Source: Albugo candida
Taxonomy: Eukaryota > Oomycota > Peronosporomycetes > Albuginales > Albuginaceae
Length of the DNA: 64,000 bases
Assembly: GCA_905220665.1 (NCBI GenBank)
Contig: CAJNAR010000147.1
Span: 186,001-250,000 of the forward strand
Direction: 5' to 3'
The notes under the pieces: model-generated
The model's input: the letters and a program-made list of their open reading frames with translations, nothing else
The model's database searches: none
What the model was told of the DNA's origin: nothing
In this document: positions 43,933-55,639 of the stretch, piece after piece
Position numbering within the stretch: the first letter of the stretch is position 1
Layout of the letters: each line of letters begins with the position of its first letter
Program-made: the position numbers and the translations under genes

Positions 43933-46058
43933 TCATTCAACAGTACTAAACTCGGTGACGTTTGTGCTTGGCCGATACAACACAAAAGAGTGATTTACAT
44001 AAAACTGTCCAGGATGAAAGACTGCAACCGATGCATATCCCAATTGATATCTTTCTGAGCAATCTCCAATAATAAGCTAGATGTTTCAATGAGTTGACAT
44101 CATTTATGAAACGATTGTACATACCACATCCGGTAACGGGAAGAGTTGGAGAAACGAGTCGTAAGCCCAATGAACAGGCGACAATAATAGCGAGAGTGGA
44201 TTCAAATGACCTTGATCGATTATGGTCTTCAAAATCTGCAAAATTGAAGGAAAACTAAAGCATGAAGACAAATTACAATGATCGATACAATGTACATGAT
44301 GCGATAAGTTCCTCGGTTGCTGTTGAGATATGTGGTTCTCCTCCTCTTTGAAATTAGTCTCATCGCTAGAATACTTTTCTTCCTCAGCATTTGTAAGTGG
44401 TTTGACGACGGGTACGATCGTGTGTCGGTTCATTATCCGATGTAGATCCTGACGAAAAATGACAATGTCCTGGGTATAGTATCGAACACTCCAGTTTTAT
44501 TGATTAGATTGGCACATCAGTGGTAGCGAAATACATTTTCTTACCGGCAAGGATTCGTGGCACAAACAACATTGGGGACACGTTCACAAAGGTCGCGAAC
44601 AATAGACTGCATCAGCGGATGCCGTGGTAGTGAGAGAGATGCACAGGGATCATCTGGACCGGGTACCAAAATAAATTGAGAATATTCGGCAAGCTTTGGA
44701 TACTTGAGGATAAGATTTGCTAACTCGTCAAAACATTCTTTAAAATTTTGCAGTCTTCTCCGTGATAGCCCTGACCCAAGTGCTTTTGAGCTAGTGAAAT
44801 TTCCCATCAGAACAAATAAAGTTGGAAGAAGATTTTCGAATGCTTGAAACATCATGTCCAAGTGCTTCATCACCAATGGGTCATCGAGATGTACATCCGA
44901 AAGCACGATAAAAGTTGCGTGATGCCCGTTTTTCTCCAACTGTTGCATTTGTTCTAATTGCTGATCCGAAATCTCCAAGCCTAGTGGGTCGATTCCATTC
45001 AAGACATTCAAGGACTCTGCTTTCGATTCAGGAGGAGGAAATCCCATAGACTATGCGGTCATCTATCGTTATCACGTCCTCCGCATCGTAATGAAGCAAG
45101 CTGCGGACTTACATGCACATGGAGGATGTCATTGATTACCTCACCCTCGACCAAAACGGTGCAATTAGTGGTGAAGAAGCCCTCTGTATATGCCTACAGC
45201 ACCTATCATCACACAAGCTACATTTTACAATATGCATACACGCACAGCTTCCGATAACTCGAGATATATACGAGACGTTAAATCTTCCAAATATGTACGC
45301 TTCCGGTCATCTTGTCCCAGCATCCCTATGACTCGCTTGATTCCATTGATACCAAGAAGCGATTCGATATTGCTGAGCTGCATGAAAGACTTCGTCAATG
45401 GCTCGACACCGCGATCAGTCATGAGGGAGCTAACCTCAATATATTCAGTCGAGGAACCAAAGGCGGACGACGGTTTTGAAAATATCCGATTGCGCTTAAC
45501 TCGCCAGTCCACGGATAGAAAACTAAGAACTTGTTTGTTGCTGGTAGTATCGATGGATGCATATGACTTGCTTACCGATTTCGTAGCACTTGCAGCCGAT
45601 CTTGAGCTGTTCCGTGTAATTTTCGATTCAAACCATCACGTAGCTCGTAAGTATGCGATGCCTCATTCAAATAGAGCTGCGGAGAATCGAAGGCATTAAA
45701 GACTTGGATAGGTTTGAATTCATTTTCAGTCGACACGACCAAAAGCGTGTTTAAAGCGCTTTCCGCTGCATCTAGCGAAACCACACCGCTGGATACTGCA
45801 TATGGAGTGTTGAAAATGTGTTGCTGACACGAGTCGAGACATACTTTTTGTTTGATCAATACTGTTCTTGAGTGCATAAATGACATCGTCCAGAAGAAGG
45901 CTTGGATTGCTACACGAACATACCGATCAGTCTGAGAAACAAGCACTGATTTTTAAATCGTAATACTTGGTCAGTTCCAAATGCAAGTGCGCTAAAGCAT
46001 CTGAGCGCAATGTGAGTCCCTGCAACTTGCAACTGCGTAGAATCTGACGACGCTCCAT
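43933..46058 (-). CDS. POLE2: DNA polymerase epsilon subunit B (DPB2/POLE2)
   Basis: Eight exons on the minus strand: 46058-45967, 45909-45845, 45795-45576, 45522-45246, 45193-45113, 45050-44545, 44488-44125 and 44076-43933, giving 582 residues. It is the non-catalytic B subunit of the leading-strand polymerase. Landmarks in order: VIGMLGQDDRKRTYLEDL, MGFPPPESK, ATFIVLSDVHLDDPLVMKHLD, VLMGNFTS, the calcineurin-like (inactive) phosphoesterase fold with FILVPGPDDP, TNPCRVRYYTQDIVIFRQD (spliced), IDQGHLNPLSLLLSPVHWAYD and the final beta strand with SFVLYRPSTN. All introns are 48-62 nt and phases agree. Confidence 0.92.
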
Positions 46059-46134
46059 TTTTGGCGCGTAACATCAATCAAAGGGCGCTAATTTGGTTAG
46101 GTTCTGCAGCAGACAGAGTACAGGAGAACGTTAA

Positions 46135-47386
<1,252 letters not shown>

Positions 47387-47603
47387 GTACGATTTACCTC
47401 TGTTTATTGTAGTGCATTCGAGCAATTGTGTACTTTGGTTCGATATCACAAGAAGGACATAAGTGAAAGAATAATGAGATAATTTCGAATTACCCATGAT
47501 GATAGCTTCACTTGAACTAAGTATGTGTAAAGAATAAATGGGCCCGGGCTCGATTTTCTGCAATTTTTCCTGACCCGCTGGATCGATTGGTGAAGAAGTA
47601 ATA

Positions 47604-48869
47604 ATGAGCGTGCAGGCAAAACCTGGTGATAAGGTGGTATTGGCATACAGCGGCGGGTTGGACACATCTGTGATTTTGAAATGGCTCGCTAACAAAGGGT
47701 TCGAAGTCATTTGTTATTGTGCTAATGTTGGGCAGCATGGAGAAGATTATACGAAAGTGAAGGAAAAAGCTTTAGCTTTGGGTGCCACAAAAGTTTACAT
47801 TGAGGATTTACGTCGCGAGTTTGTGGAAGACTTTATTTTTGAAGCTGTTAAAGCAAATGCGATATATGAATCGCGTTACTTATTGGGAACTTCACTCGCT
47901 CGACCTGTGATTGCAAAAAAACAGGTCGAAATTGCCCAGAAAGAAGGCGCTTTATTCGTTGCACATGGTGCGACAGGAAAGGGAAATGATCAGGTTCGAT
48001 TTGAACTATGTGCGCAAGCTCTGGATGCCAAGCTTCAAACAATCGCACCATGGCGTGATGCGGAATTCATAAATCAATTCAAAGGCCGGGCCGACTTGTT
48101 GAAGTATGCAGCTGAGCAAAAAATTCCAGTAGATGCAACGCCAAAGGCATCGTATAGCATGGATGAGAACTTATACCACACCAGCTATGAAGCCGGAATG
48201 CTGGAAGACCCATTGACTGCTCCTACAAGCGAAATGTTCAAAATGACGGTTGATCCAAAAGTGGCTCCAGATCAAGCTGAAAAAATTCAAATCACTTTCA
48301 GCAATGGAGTTCCCGTATCTCTAAAAAATTTATCTACGCCATCGACTCCTGAATTAACAACACCTTTGGAGCTGTTTCTTAGCCTGAACGAGTACGGACG
48401 GAAGCATGGTATTGGCCGTATTGATATCATCGAGAACCGATTCGTTGGAATCAAGTCTCGAGGTGTTTATGAGACTCCTGGCGGTACGATTTTGCGTGTT
48501 GCGCACTTGGATTTGGAAGGACTCTGTTTGGATCGTGAAGTACTCAAAGTTCGCGACAGTTTGTCGGCAAAGTTCGCCGAGTTTGCCTACAATGGCTTTT
48601 GGTTCGCTCCTGAAATGGACTTCGTGCGTCACGCTATCGATTACTCGCAACGAAATGTTACCGGGTACGTCAATTTGGAGCTGTATAAGGGAAATGTGAC
48701 TGTCATAGGCCGCCACTCGGATTTGGCGCTGTATATTGCGGATCTCGCCAGTATGGATCAAGAAGGTGGAGGTTCTCACTTCGATTACAACCCGAGTGAC
48801 TCACAAGGCTTCATTCGTATCAACGCCACGAGACTTAAGGCGTGGAATCATCTTCAGAAAAAGCTCTAA
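47604..48869 (+). CDS. ASS1: Argininosuccinate synthase
   Basis: A single exon encodes 421 residues. It joins citrulline and aspartate with ATP in arginine synthesis or the urea cycle. The ATP loop reads AYSGGLDTS; further motifs are [51 protein letters not shown] and [19 protein letters not shown]. The order and spacing match the family over the whole length. The gene follows the alcohol dehydrogenase by 217 bp in the same direction. Nothing suggests transfer. Confidence 0.96.
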   Translation: MSVQAKPGDKVVLAYSGGLDTSVILKWLANKGFEVICYCANVGQHGEDYTKVKEKALALGATKVYIEDLRREFVEDFIFEAVKANAIYESRYLLGTSLARPVIAKKQVEIAQKEGALFVAHGATGKGNDQVRFELCAQALDAKLQTIAPWRDAEFINQFKGRADLLKYAAEQKIPVDATPKASYSMDENLYHTSYEAGMLEDPLTAPTSEMFKMTVDPKVAPDQAEKIQITFSNGVPVSLKNLSTPSTPELTTPLELFLSLNEYGRKHGIGRIDIIENRFVGIKSRGVYETPGGTILRVAHLDLEGLCLDREVLKVRDSLSAKFAEFAYNGFWFAPEMDFVRHAIDYSQRNVTGYVNLELYKGNVTVIGRHSDLALYIADLASMDQEGGGSHFDYNPSDSQGFIRINATRLKAWNHLQKKL

Positions 48870-49010
48870 GACATTGTCATTCGTACATTTTAGTCACGTA
48901 AGAGGCTTTTCACCATAATGAGAGAATTCTTGATGAAAAAGTCGCACTGTTTTCTACCATTCATTGTATAAAGTGTCTTTGTTCTTGTGTGCAACACATT
49001 TTTGCCAATA

Positions 49011-50298
49011 ATGCACAAAGAATGCGTAGCATGCGGCATTAGTTCATCCAGAAACATTTACAGCAAGTCGCAGTGGATGAAAGATCATGGGTATGTGTAA
49101 ACTTCAATTGTAAATGAAGATTGAATTTTATTATAGTATGTGTGCCAAGTGTGTCGTGGCGTCAAATGACGCGAAGTCACAATCTCTGAAGCGATGTGTG
49201 CAATGTTTTCAAGATCTGACCAAGAAGAAGTACTCAAAGCGTCAATTCCATCTTTATAACGGTAAATGTATCGACTGTATTAGAGAATTGGATGATTGTC
49301 CAAATGATTCAGCGAATGCAATACGTAAAAGTTATTTGCTTTCATTTGAAAGCTGCACGTATTCTGATTGTTATATTCGTATAGAAAAGCGGACATACGA
49401 TTGTTATTATCGCGTTTGCTATCGTGGCAAGCAAGGAGTCGACGGAGTAGGCGTTCGATCGAAATGTGACTTTGGCTCAATCATTATCGGCTATATACCC
49501 TTTGGCCGCGTATTTCTAGGAACTGACATAATTTACAATGAAAAAGGTGACCCAATGATAAAAGTATCGTCCTTCTCAGTCCTTCGGAATCAACGACAAA
49601 GATCGATTGAAAGTGCTGGTGAGTTAGTAGAAGCCAATACATCACATGAAAGCACTTCAACTCCGCATTATGGAAATAATAGTTCAAAAGGATGGGTACC
49701 GTATCGATCGATACGGAATGAGATACTGGTGGAACGGCATCGTGGGCCCTTTGAAGCGCTAGCGCTATATCAGTGCGTAATTGAAGGCTGTAAAGTTAGA
49801 TCGGGGTGTAATTTGGAATTGCAAGAAGTCGGATTTCTGCACTATGGGGACGTCGTACAAGTAGTGAAATCAATCGTGACAGCGGAAGGCCTCGTTTTTC
49901 TATGCCTTCATGCTCGCTACTTTGAACAAACAGTGTGGGTGTTAGAACGGACACTTGATAATGAGACAATTCTCAGATGGTCGGAACCACCTGCCATTTT
50001 GGGCGAGAATCAGGACTATCGATGTGTTCAGGAAACTGGTGCACCGCTTCGATCAAATCCCTCACTGGAGTCCCCGCCTGTAGGACGACTACAATGCGGC
50101 AGTATCGTGCCAATTGCCGAGAGGTATCTCAATCCGCAACGACAGATGTTTCTCCGAATAGGGAAGCAACAGATTGCAGCTACGGACAACAAGAAAAAAA
50201 CTTGCGTACATGAGGACATGTGGGTTATTGAGACAAGTACTTGCTGTTCCAGCGTAATGTTGAAAGTGCGTACATTTGACGAAAGTGGATGGAGTTGA
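49011..50298 (+). CDS. Stc1-like Cys-rich zinc domain protein
   Basis: Exons 49011-49090 and 49137-50298 encode 413 residues; the 46-nt intron starts GTATGT and ends TATAG. The N-terminal 80 residues have three Cys pairs separated by aromatic-basic helices: CVACG...YSKSQW, MCAKC...CVQCFQ, KKYSKRQFH...KCIDCI. This is the Stc1-domain pattern (C..C ... FSK.Q ... C..C). In fission yeast Stc1 links RNAi to a histone methyltransferase. The rest has no recognised domain: a beta-rich middle with GFGSIIIGYIPFG-like strands and possible SH3-like repeats (GRLQCGSIVPIAERY). Function in this organism is unknown. Confidence 0.6.
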
Positions 50299-51882
50299 AT
50301 TGAGTCGTATAACAGCGTATGCAGCAAGAACACACTCACAATATCTTCACTGTTGAGCATCTTTGGAAGTCAGTTTGCAGAAGATGCAGAGGTGTTAATG
50401 GAATTAGTTTCCTTTAGACAAGAAAGCATCGATAATTTTCCACATAGTATCAATACTCTGTGAGGAGCTGCAGATTTCCAATGTCACTCGGTGTCAATTT
50501 TCTACCGCCTACGTAATCATCTCATTATGATGATTCTCCAGAACGTATAAAGGAGTTTTGGGTGAGGGCATTGAGTTTCGGCCGTTTTGTTTATCAAAGC
50601 GATGATGATGTAATGATGTCCCAAGTACAATCGATCGAATCTTCTTCTGCGCGCTCCTTTCATTCTATTCTTTTGCAACCTTATGGCTGCGTGTTGCGAC
50701 ACCCATGTATGAAAGTTTTAGGAACTACGATCAAGAACTGGATTGCATCTAGCGCAATCGAGGTAGCGTTAGATATACAATCAGAGATGTCGATTGACAT
50801 CGTAGATAGTAAGAACAATGGTAAGATCATGAAATGTATATGTAATAATATGGTAGATGCCTATTTAGAATCAATGACTTTGGGCTTTCCGCACTATAGT
50901 CTGCTGATTTTTATAATGTATGCCTACCGAAGTGCACTAAAATTGATCGCTGAGTGCAAAAACAATATCTATTCAAATTGGTGATTAAGGGCTCGATAAT
51001 TCGGCTCGCCGTGTGAAACCTTTTCGAGTGCACAGCGAGCTTGCAAATACTATTCAGGAAGGATTATACTTTTCGGTCATTTGAGCACTGGTGTCTTCGC
51101 CCAGTGTACAAATATATTGAAAAGAGCTAGAAATGGTCTATCTTGTTGAGTGGAACGTTGTGAGATAGTGCGTATGAATTACAACGTTTTTTACGTTTGA
51201 TCGAAAACCGCAATGTTCTGTATACGGTGGAGTTGAGAAGATTGTATCAACAAAGGCGGATTGGAGCATGTCTAAATTCAGTAGTGAAGGCTGCAACGAC
51301 GAACTCTCGATCACGTGAGCAATAAGCGATGACATAGCGCTGATAGAAAATGCTGAGAAATAGTAGCGGTAATGCCTTATGCAGATGGATGCAAATCAAA
51401 AAGTAACATATTGTCTTCACTCCTAACTCAACGGAATCCTTTATGAGCAAAGTTCTTCGAAATATGCTCGAAAGTTTGATCTCATAACCAGGACATCGCG
51501 ACCATCTCTTTACGATAAAGAGTGGGGACTTTGGAATACAACGAAGCCGCGTTGAGGCCAAGATTGCCGCATATAAGAGCGGTAATAAACACGCAAACAA
51601 AAAAGAATGGGCATTGCTGATGCTCCTACAGGATTTACTTGATCCCTTAGCAGCCCGCACGGCCTATTTCATCTGAATACGACGTCGTATTCTCTAGCGC
51701 AATGCAAGCACCTCAGTACATCAATTATTCTCTCTTAGAATACGTTCACTAGTCTCATTTGAAGTTATTACGTGATTTCCAAACCTGATTTCCAAAGTGA
51801 GCCCATTCCATCATTTTTTGTGTGTTCAATTTTCAGGTTCATTGAAAAGGCAGCGTTGCGCCTAGATACCAATAACACTGTG
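50299..51882. other. Gene-poor stretch
   Basis: About 1.6 kb with no ORF I trust. Frames at 50562-50984 (plus, first ATG late, no family) and 51247-51660 (minus, no ATG, hydrophobic) are probably chance. The stretch contains an 18-bp perfect palindrome at 51675-51692 and a 7-bp inverted repeat at 50515-50535. The last 150 bases hold the 3' end of the TOG gene. Confidence 0.5.
51675..51692. repeat. 18-bp perfect palindrome
   Basis: The sequence reads GAATACGAC followed by its exact reverse complement GTCGTATTC. The centre is GACGTC. It stands in a gene-poor stretch about 190 bp beyond the 3' end of the TOG gene. It could bind a dimeric protein, but may be chance. Confidence 0.7.
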
Positions 51883-54504
51883 CTATCTAAAACTATCTAA
51901 AATAGAGTCCATCATATGCTCTTCTTGGGTTGAAAAACACTGTAATGTACCAGCTCCGACCGGGGCGCTGTGTAATGTCCGCCAATTGGTTTCATTACCA
52001 GCTTCAGACTGTGTCGGATGCAAAATAACGGATGGGGTCACACTGGTCCTCTCGTCATCGTGCGATGCAAGATTAAAATGAACTGTCTGTGGTCGGTCCG
52101 AATCGTTTGCACGTGAAGCTTCAGCGTCTACGAAATTTTTCTCCAAATCCTTCAGTATTGTAGGCTTAAGGTCTTTCAGGTACTTCAGTACGAAATCTTT
52201 TCCAGTTGACCTTTGAGTACATACAACCACATCAGCGGCAGCCTTACGTGCTTTATCGTCGCCATTAAGAAATACATTCGCGACGCAAGTCATGACACGA
52301 TGTGGGTCAATGCCGTCAGAATGGAACCCAAATTCGGGGATAAGTAATCGCAAAAGATGCATTTGGCTGCAAAACTCCATATCTCCGAGAAATACGCATG
52401 ATAATATGTAACGTAGAGGATGCGTATTATTGTGTGCAAGTCGAGTCATTTTCATTATACATCGGCACGCTGAACGGCTCATTCGAGTGTTGGCTTTCTT
52501 CATTACAGCAGATAGGCGCATCATGAGCTGTAAGATAATTTCCCGAACGCTTTTGTCGCGAAAATCGATATTCGGGCCAAATTTCTCAATCAGTATCATG
52601 TAGGTGTCCATCACGGAGTGTACCACCGGCGCAATAGGATCCAATAGGTACTTGTATACACATGTGCAATACAATACAAACAGTGTTTGTAGCTCGCTTG
52701 AAGCTATTCGATTCACATCTGTTCCGATACGTTTCTCAAAGTCAACGAATGCCTCTTTTCGATCACTCCAGACTTTGCTCTCAAGCTTACGAGAGATGAC
52801 TGGGCCTAATTCGGCACAAGCGGCTATCCATTGCTCTTCCACGAATGCAAGGAACGCATTCGAGTCTTCTTGTACGACTGTAATTAGTTCCATACCCTTG
52901 CTCTGATCTTCCTCATCGTGTCTACTCTCGTCCGACTCCTGTGCGGGTGACTCATTTGATTTAATGGCTAATATATCATCCACCCGGCGACGAATGCTTT
53001 CAAGTACATCTGATTTGAGGTTTTTGATTGAACTTATTGTAAGCTTTTCATCGTTCACTATCAAGTCAGCAGTAAAATCTATCGCAGCAATCCGCGTCTT
53101 GCTGTCAGTATTTTCTAAAGAAGCCAATGCGATCGGAAACACGCCGGTGGTTGATAGTCCCTTATTTTCGACTTGTGGAAATCCCATTTCTCTCATTAGA
53201 TGGTGTAGAGTGTTGACTTGTACGCGAATCGGTAGCTCTCCACGTTGCAGATATAAAAGTACATGGACTGAAGCATCGATGTTTTCTAACTTTACTAAAC
53301 GTACCACCGCTTCTTTCACTTCAGAATTTGTTCGCTTGTTGGTATCACCGAGTTTTGTTATCAAAGCTTTCGTGAACGCTGCTACCGTGTGACGGACGTG
53401 TGGATCCACTGCATACGACGTGTCCAAATACGGGGCAAAAGATTCTGCAATTGTACGAAAGCATTGTAAGGCACAAAAAACGACAGGGGAAACCCGATCT
53501 TCTACTCCATACTGAATCGCTGCAATAGCAGCGCAAAAATATTCGCTACGGCTCCTCATGCTTTTCAATTTGGCTTTTTTGACTGCATATTGTACCGCGT
53601 CTAGACCGTCCTGTCTATCAACCCATGCGTCGGCTCCTAGTAAACGGACAACACGTTCCCCAAATTCACGTGTAATAGCTGCAGCCGGATCATAATCGAC
53701 CGAGTTTTCCAAGTTTTCGTCCGTTTCAATAACGTCAGCCATTCCGATCAATGACGATGCAAGAATTGGCACGTCTGGGGATCTAAGGTTGCTCTTATCG
53801 GTTCTGCATGTGACTGAATGAATCGGGGCTGATTTTGCCTCTTCTTCTGATTTTCGATTCGATATTCTTTCAAGCGCAAGGGAAGGAACAACCGGTGTAG
53901 AGGCCGACTTGGAAGGTGATATCTGCCTGTTACCTTGTTTTTCATTTTCATTCTCGATAGAAAATTCTTGCTCAGGCTTCAAATTCCGCTTTTGACCCAT
54001 CCTTGCCGGTGACACTCCGAAAATCATCAAATCGTTTGCATCACTACTTTTGACTAAATCTGGTCGCTCACATCCTTTATCATCGGCGTCACTATCTGCA
54101 GAGCTCGTGTTGTACTTCTGTTCAGACTCTCGAGGCCCATGAGAATCCGAAATCTTATCGTCCGACTGCTCTAATATCATGGAAGACGAAGCCGGAGAAG
54201 CCAAGTCATTCGACGTTCTATCTCTTTCTCCACTAGGACTCATTTCTTCCATCTCAGGATTTAACGACGATGTGACCTCATCGTTCGGTGCCTTCATCAT
54301 CCCAATTCGACCGGAAGCGTGATTTTGGCTGCTTTCTTCATTTGATACATGATTGTTGTTTTGTTGTGGTTCCTGCGCTGGACGTTTGGGTGTCGTCAAT
54401 TTTGACTTGAGCTTCCCGATCATACTTTGTTTACTAGTGCTCCCTTTGTCATTTTCAGCGGTAAAAGTGGCTACCTTACTCCGCGGACTGAAAAACTTTG
54501 ACAT
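51883..54504 (-). CDS. TOG/HEAT-repeat protein with disordered N-terminus
   Basis: A single exon encodes 873 residues. Residues 1-300 are low-complexity, basic then acidic, with many Ser/Pro sites. From about residue 290, helical repeats with TOG signatures begin: LLGADAWVDRQDGLDAV (first), then KLESKVWSDRKEAFVDFEKRIG near the middle, each with the W..R.E motif of TOG domains, which bind tubulin. Repeats continue to about residue 790. TOG arrays occur in CLASP, TOGARAM and CEP104; I cannot assign which, although the dual W..R pattern fits a ciliary or cortical microtubule role. The C-terminus is polar and disordered. Confidence 0.75.
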   Translation of the reverse strand: MSKFFSPRSKVATFTAENDKGSTSKQSMIGKLKSKLTTPKRPAQEPQQNNNHVSNEESSQNHASGRIGMMKAPNDEVTSSLNPEMEEMSPSGERDRTSNDLASPASSSMILEQSDDKISDSHGPRESEQKYNTSSADSDADDKGCERPDLVKSSDANDLMIFGVSPARMGQKRNLKPEQEFSIENENEKQGNRQISPSKSASTPVVPSLALERISNRKSEEEAKSAPIHSVTCRTDKSNLRSPDVPILASSLIGMADVIETDENLENSVDYDPAAAITREFGERVVRLLGADAWVDRQDGLDAVQYAVKKAKLKSMRSRSEYFCAAIAAIQYGVEDRVSPVVFCALQCFRTIAESFAPYLDTSYAVDPHVRHTVAAFTKALITKLGDTNKRTNSEVKEAVVRLVKLENIDASVHVLLYLQRGELPIRVQVNTLHHLMREMGFPQVENKGLSTTGVFPIALASLENTDSKTRIAAIDFTADLIVNDEKLTISSIKNLKSDVLESIRRRVDDILAIKSNESPAQESDESRHDEEDQSKGMELITVVQEDSNAFLAFVEEQWIAACAELGPVISRKLESKVWSDRKEAFVDFEKRIGTDVNRIASSELQTLFVLYCTCVYKYLLDPIAPVVHSVMDTYMILIEKFGPNIDFRDKSVREIILQLMMRLSAVMKKANTRMSRSACRCIMKMTRLAHNNTHPLRYILSCVFLGDMEFCSQMHLLRLLIPEFGFHSDGIDPHRVMTCVANVFLNGDDKARKAAADVVVCTQRSTGKDFVLKYLKDLKPTILKDLEKNFVDAEASRANDSDRPQTVHFNLASHDDERTSVTPSVILHPTQSEAGNETNWRTLHSAPVGAGTLQCFSTQEEHMMDSILDSFR

Positions 54505-54788
54505 TCTCAGCGTAAAGTCGTCCTAAAATCGCCGCGTCCTCTGCAAATGCGATGCTATTTCAAGCCCCGGCACTTGCGACTCCAAATTAACGGCACGGCA
54601 TTATCGCCAAAATTAACTCTTGTCATCAGAGACCGAGAGGCATGCAAGATATTTTGAGAACCGATACCACCATACATCTTATGCACTAATTCTATCAGTT
54701 TGTTAGCGTCATGTCAAGATTCAAAAACTAAACCGGGACGTCTCCTTTGCTTTGAGCTCACGTGTGATTATTTGCGACATATCAGAAA

Positions 54789-55511
54789 ATGGATTCCACT
54801 CATGCAGCTATACTGATTTCTGACCTCGGGAACGCTCAGGCGATTCAGAGTCGACTCGAGTCACTGGTGGATGAGGTATCGATCGCTATCAACAGCACTA
54901 CCATGCAAAGCGAGCACGACTATATCTCACTTGTGCTACCATTAATGGAGTCAGCAACAGCACATTATCAAGGACTTGCAGGTTTCTTACAGCAGCATAA
55001 AAGATCACATGATCGAGAATATCGCTTACTGCATCGAGCATTCACAAAGACGATGCTCGAGCTGCAACATGTACAGTCTGAAGGATCAAAACGCAGAGAA
55101 ATGTTATGTGAAAAAGGTGAGAGCGATATCTGATGCTGTCTACAAAGTGGTTTTCACTCAATTTGCCTGTGATTAGAATTCTTATCGAAAAATAAGTTTA
55201 CAGCTGAGGAAATTCAAATTGCAAAAGAAGAGATTCTCGAAGCTAATGAACTTGCGAAGGAAGCTGTTCTTGTCAAAGAACTGTTTCAAGAAGTAGGAGC
55301 TCTAATTCATCATCAAGGCCAAGGAATCGATGCAATCGGAGAAAAAGTAGAGCAGATTCGAATCGAGATTGGGCAAGGTATCAGCGAATTAGAACAGGCA
55401 AAGCGGCTCCAGCGAGAAGCTCGGAACAAGTACTGCCTCATAGTCTCCATCGTCGTACTGATTGTCGCAATCGTCTTGATTTTGGTCGCTGTCACAGTAT
55501 TGAACGTATAA
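54789..55511 (+). CDS. Qa-SNARE (syntaxin-like) membrane protein
   Basis: Exons 54789-55116 and 55177-55511 encode 220 residues. Syntaxins supply one helix of the membrane-fusion SNARE bundle. The first 110 residues form the helical Habc-like region. The C-terminal 70 residues hold the SNARE helix (LFQEVGALIHHQGQGIDAIGEKVEQI, with the central Gln of the zero layer) followed by a single hydrophobic anchor (CLIVSIVVLIVAIVLILVAV). The intron is 60 nt, phase 1. Its small size fits a divergent syntaxin; the target membrane cannot be read. Confidence 0.8.
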
Positions 55512-55639
55512 TGGGAGCGAACTCTCTTCGATTTCGTTGAGTAGCTGAAGTAGCTGTGAAAAGCATGGATAATCTTCATATTTTGTCGCGATATGGCTAA
55601 TGAGACATATAATCATACGCTGTCTAGATTCATTCAAGT

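Noticed and set aside
50562..50984. 140-codon plus ORF
   Set aside because: Begins at GTG, first ATG is late, no recognised domain; several Asn/Ile runs look like AT-rich noise.
51247..51660. 137-codon minus ORF with hydrophobic runs
   Set aside because: No ATG start anywhere in the frame; hydrophobic stretches alone are weak evidence.
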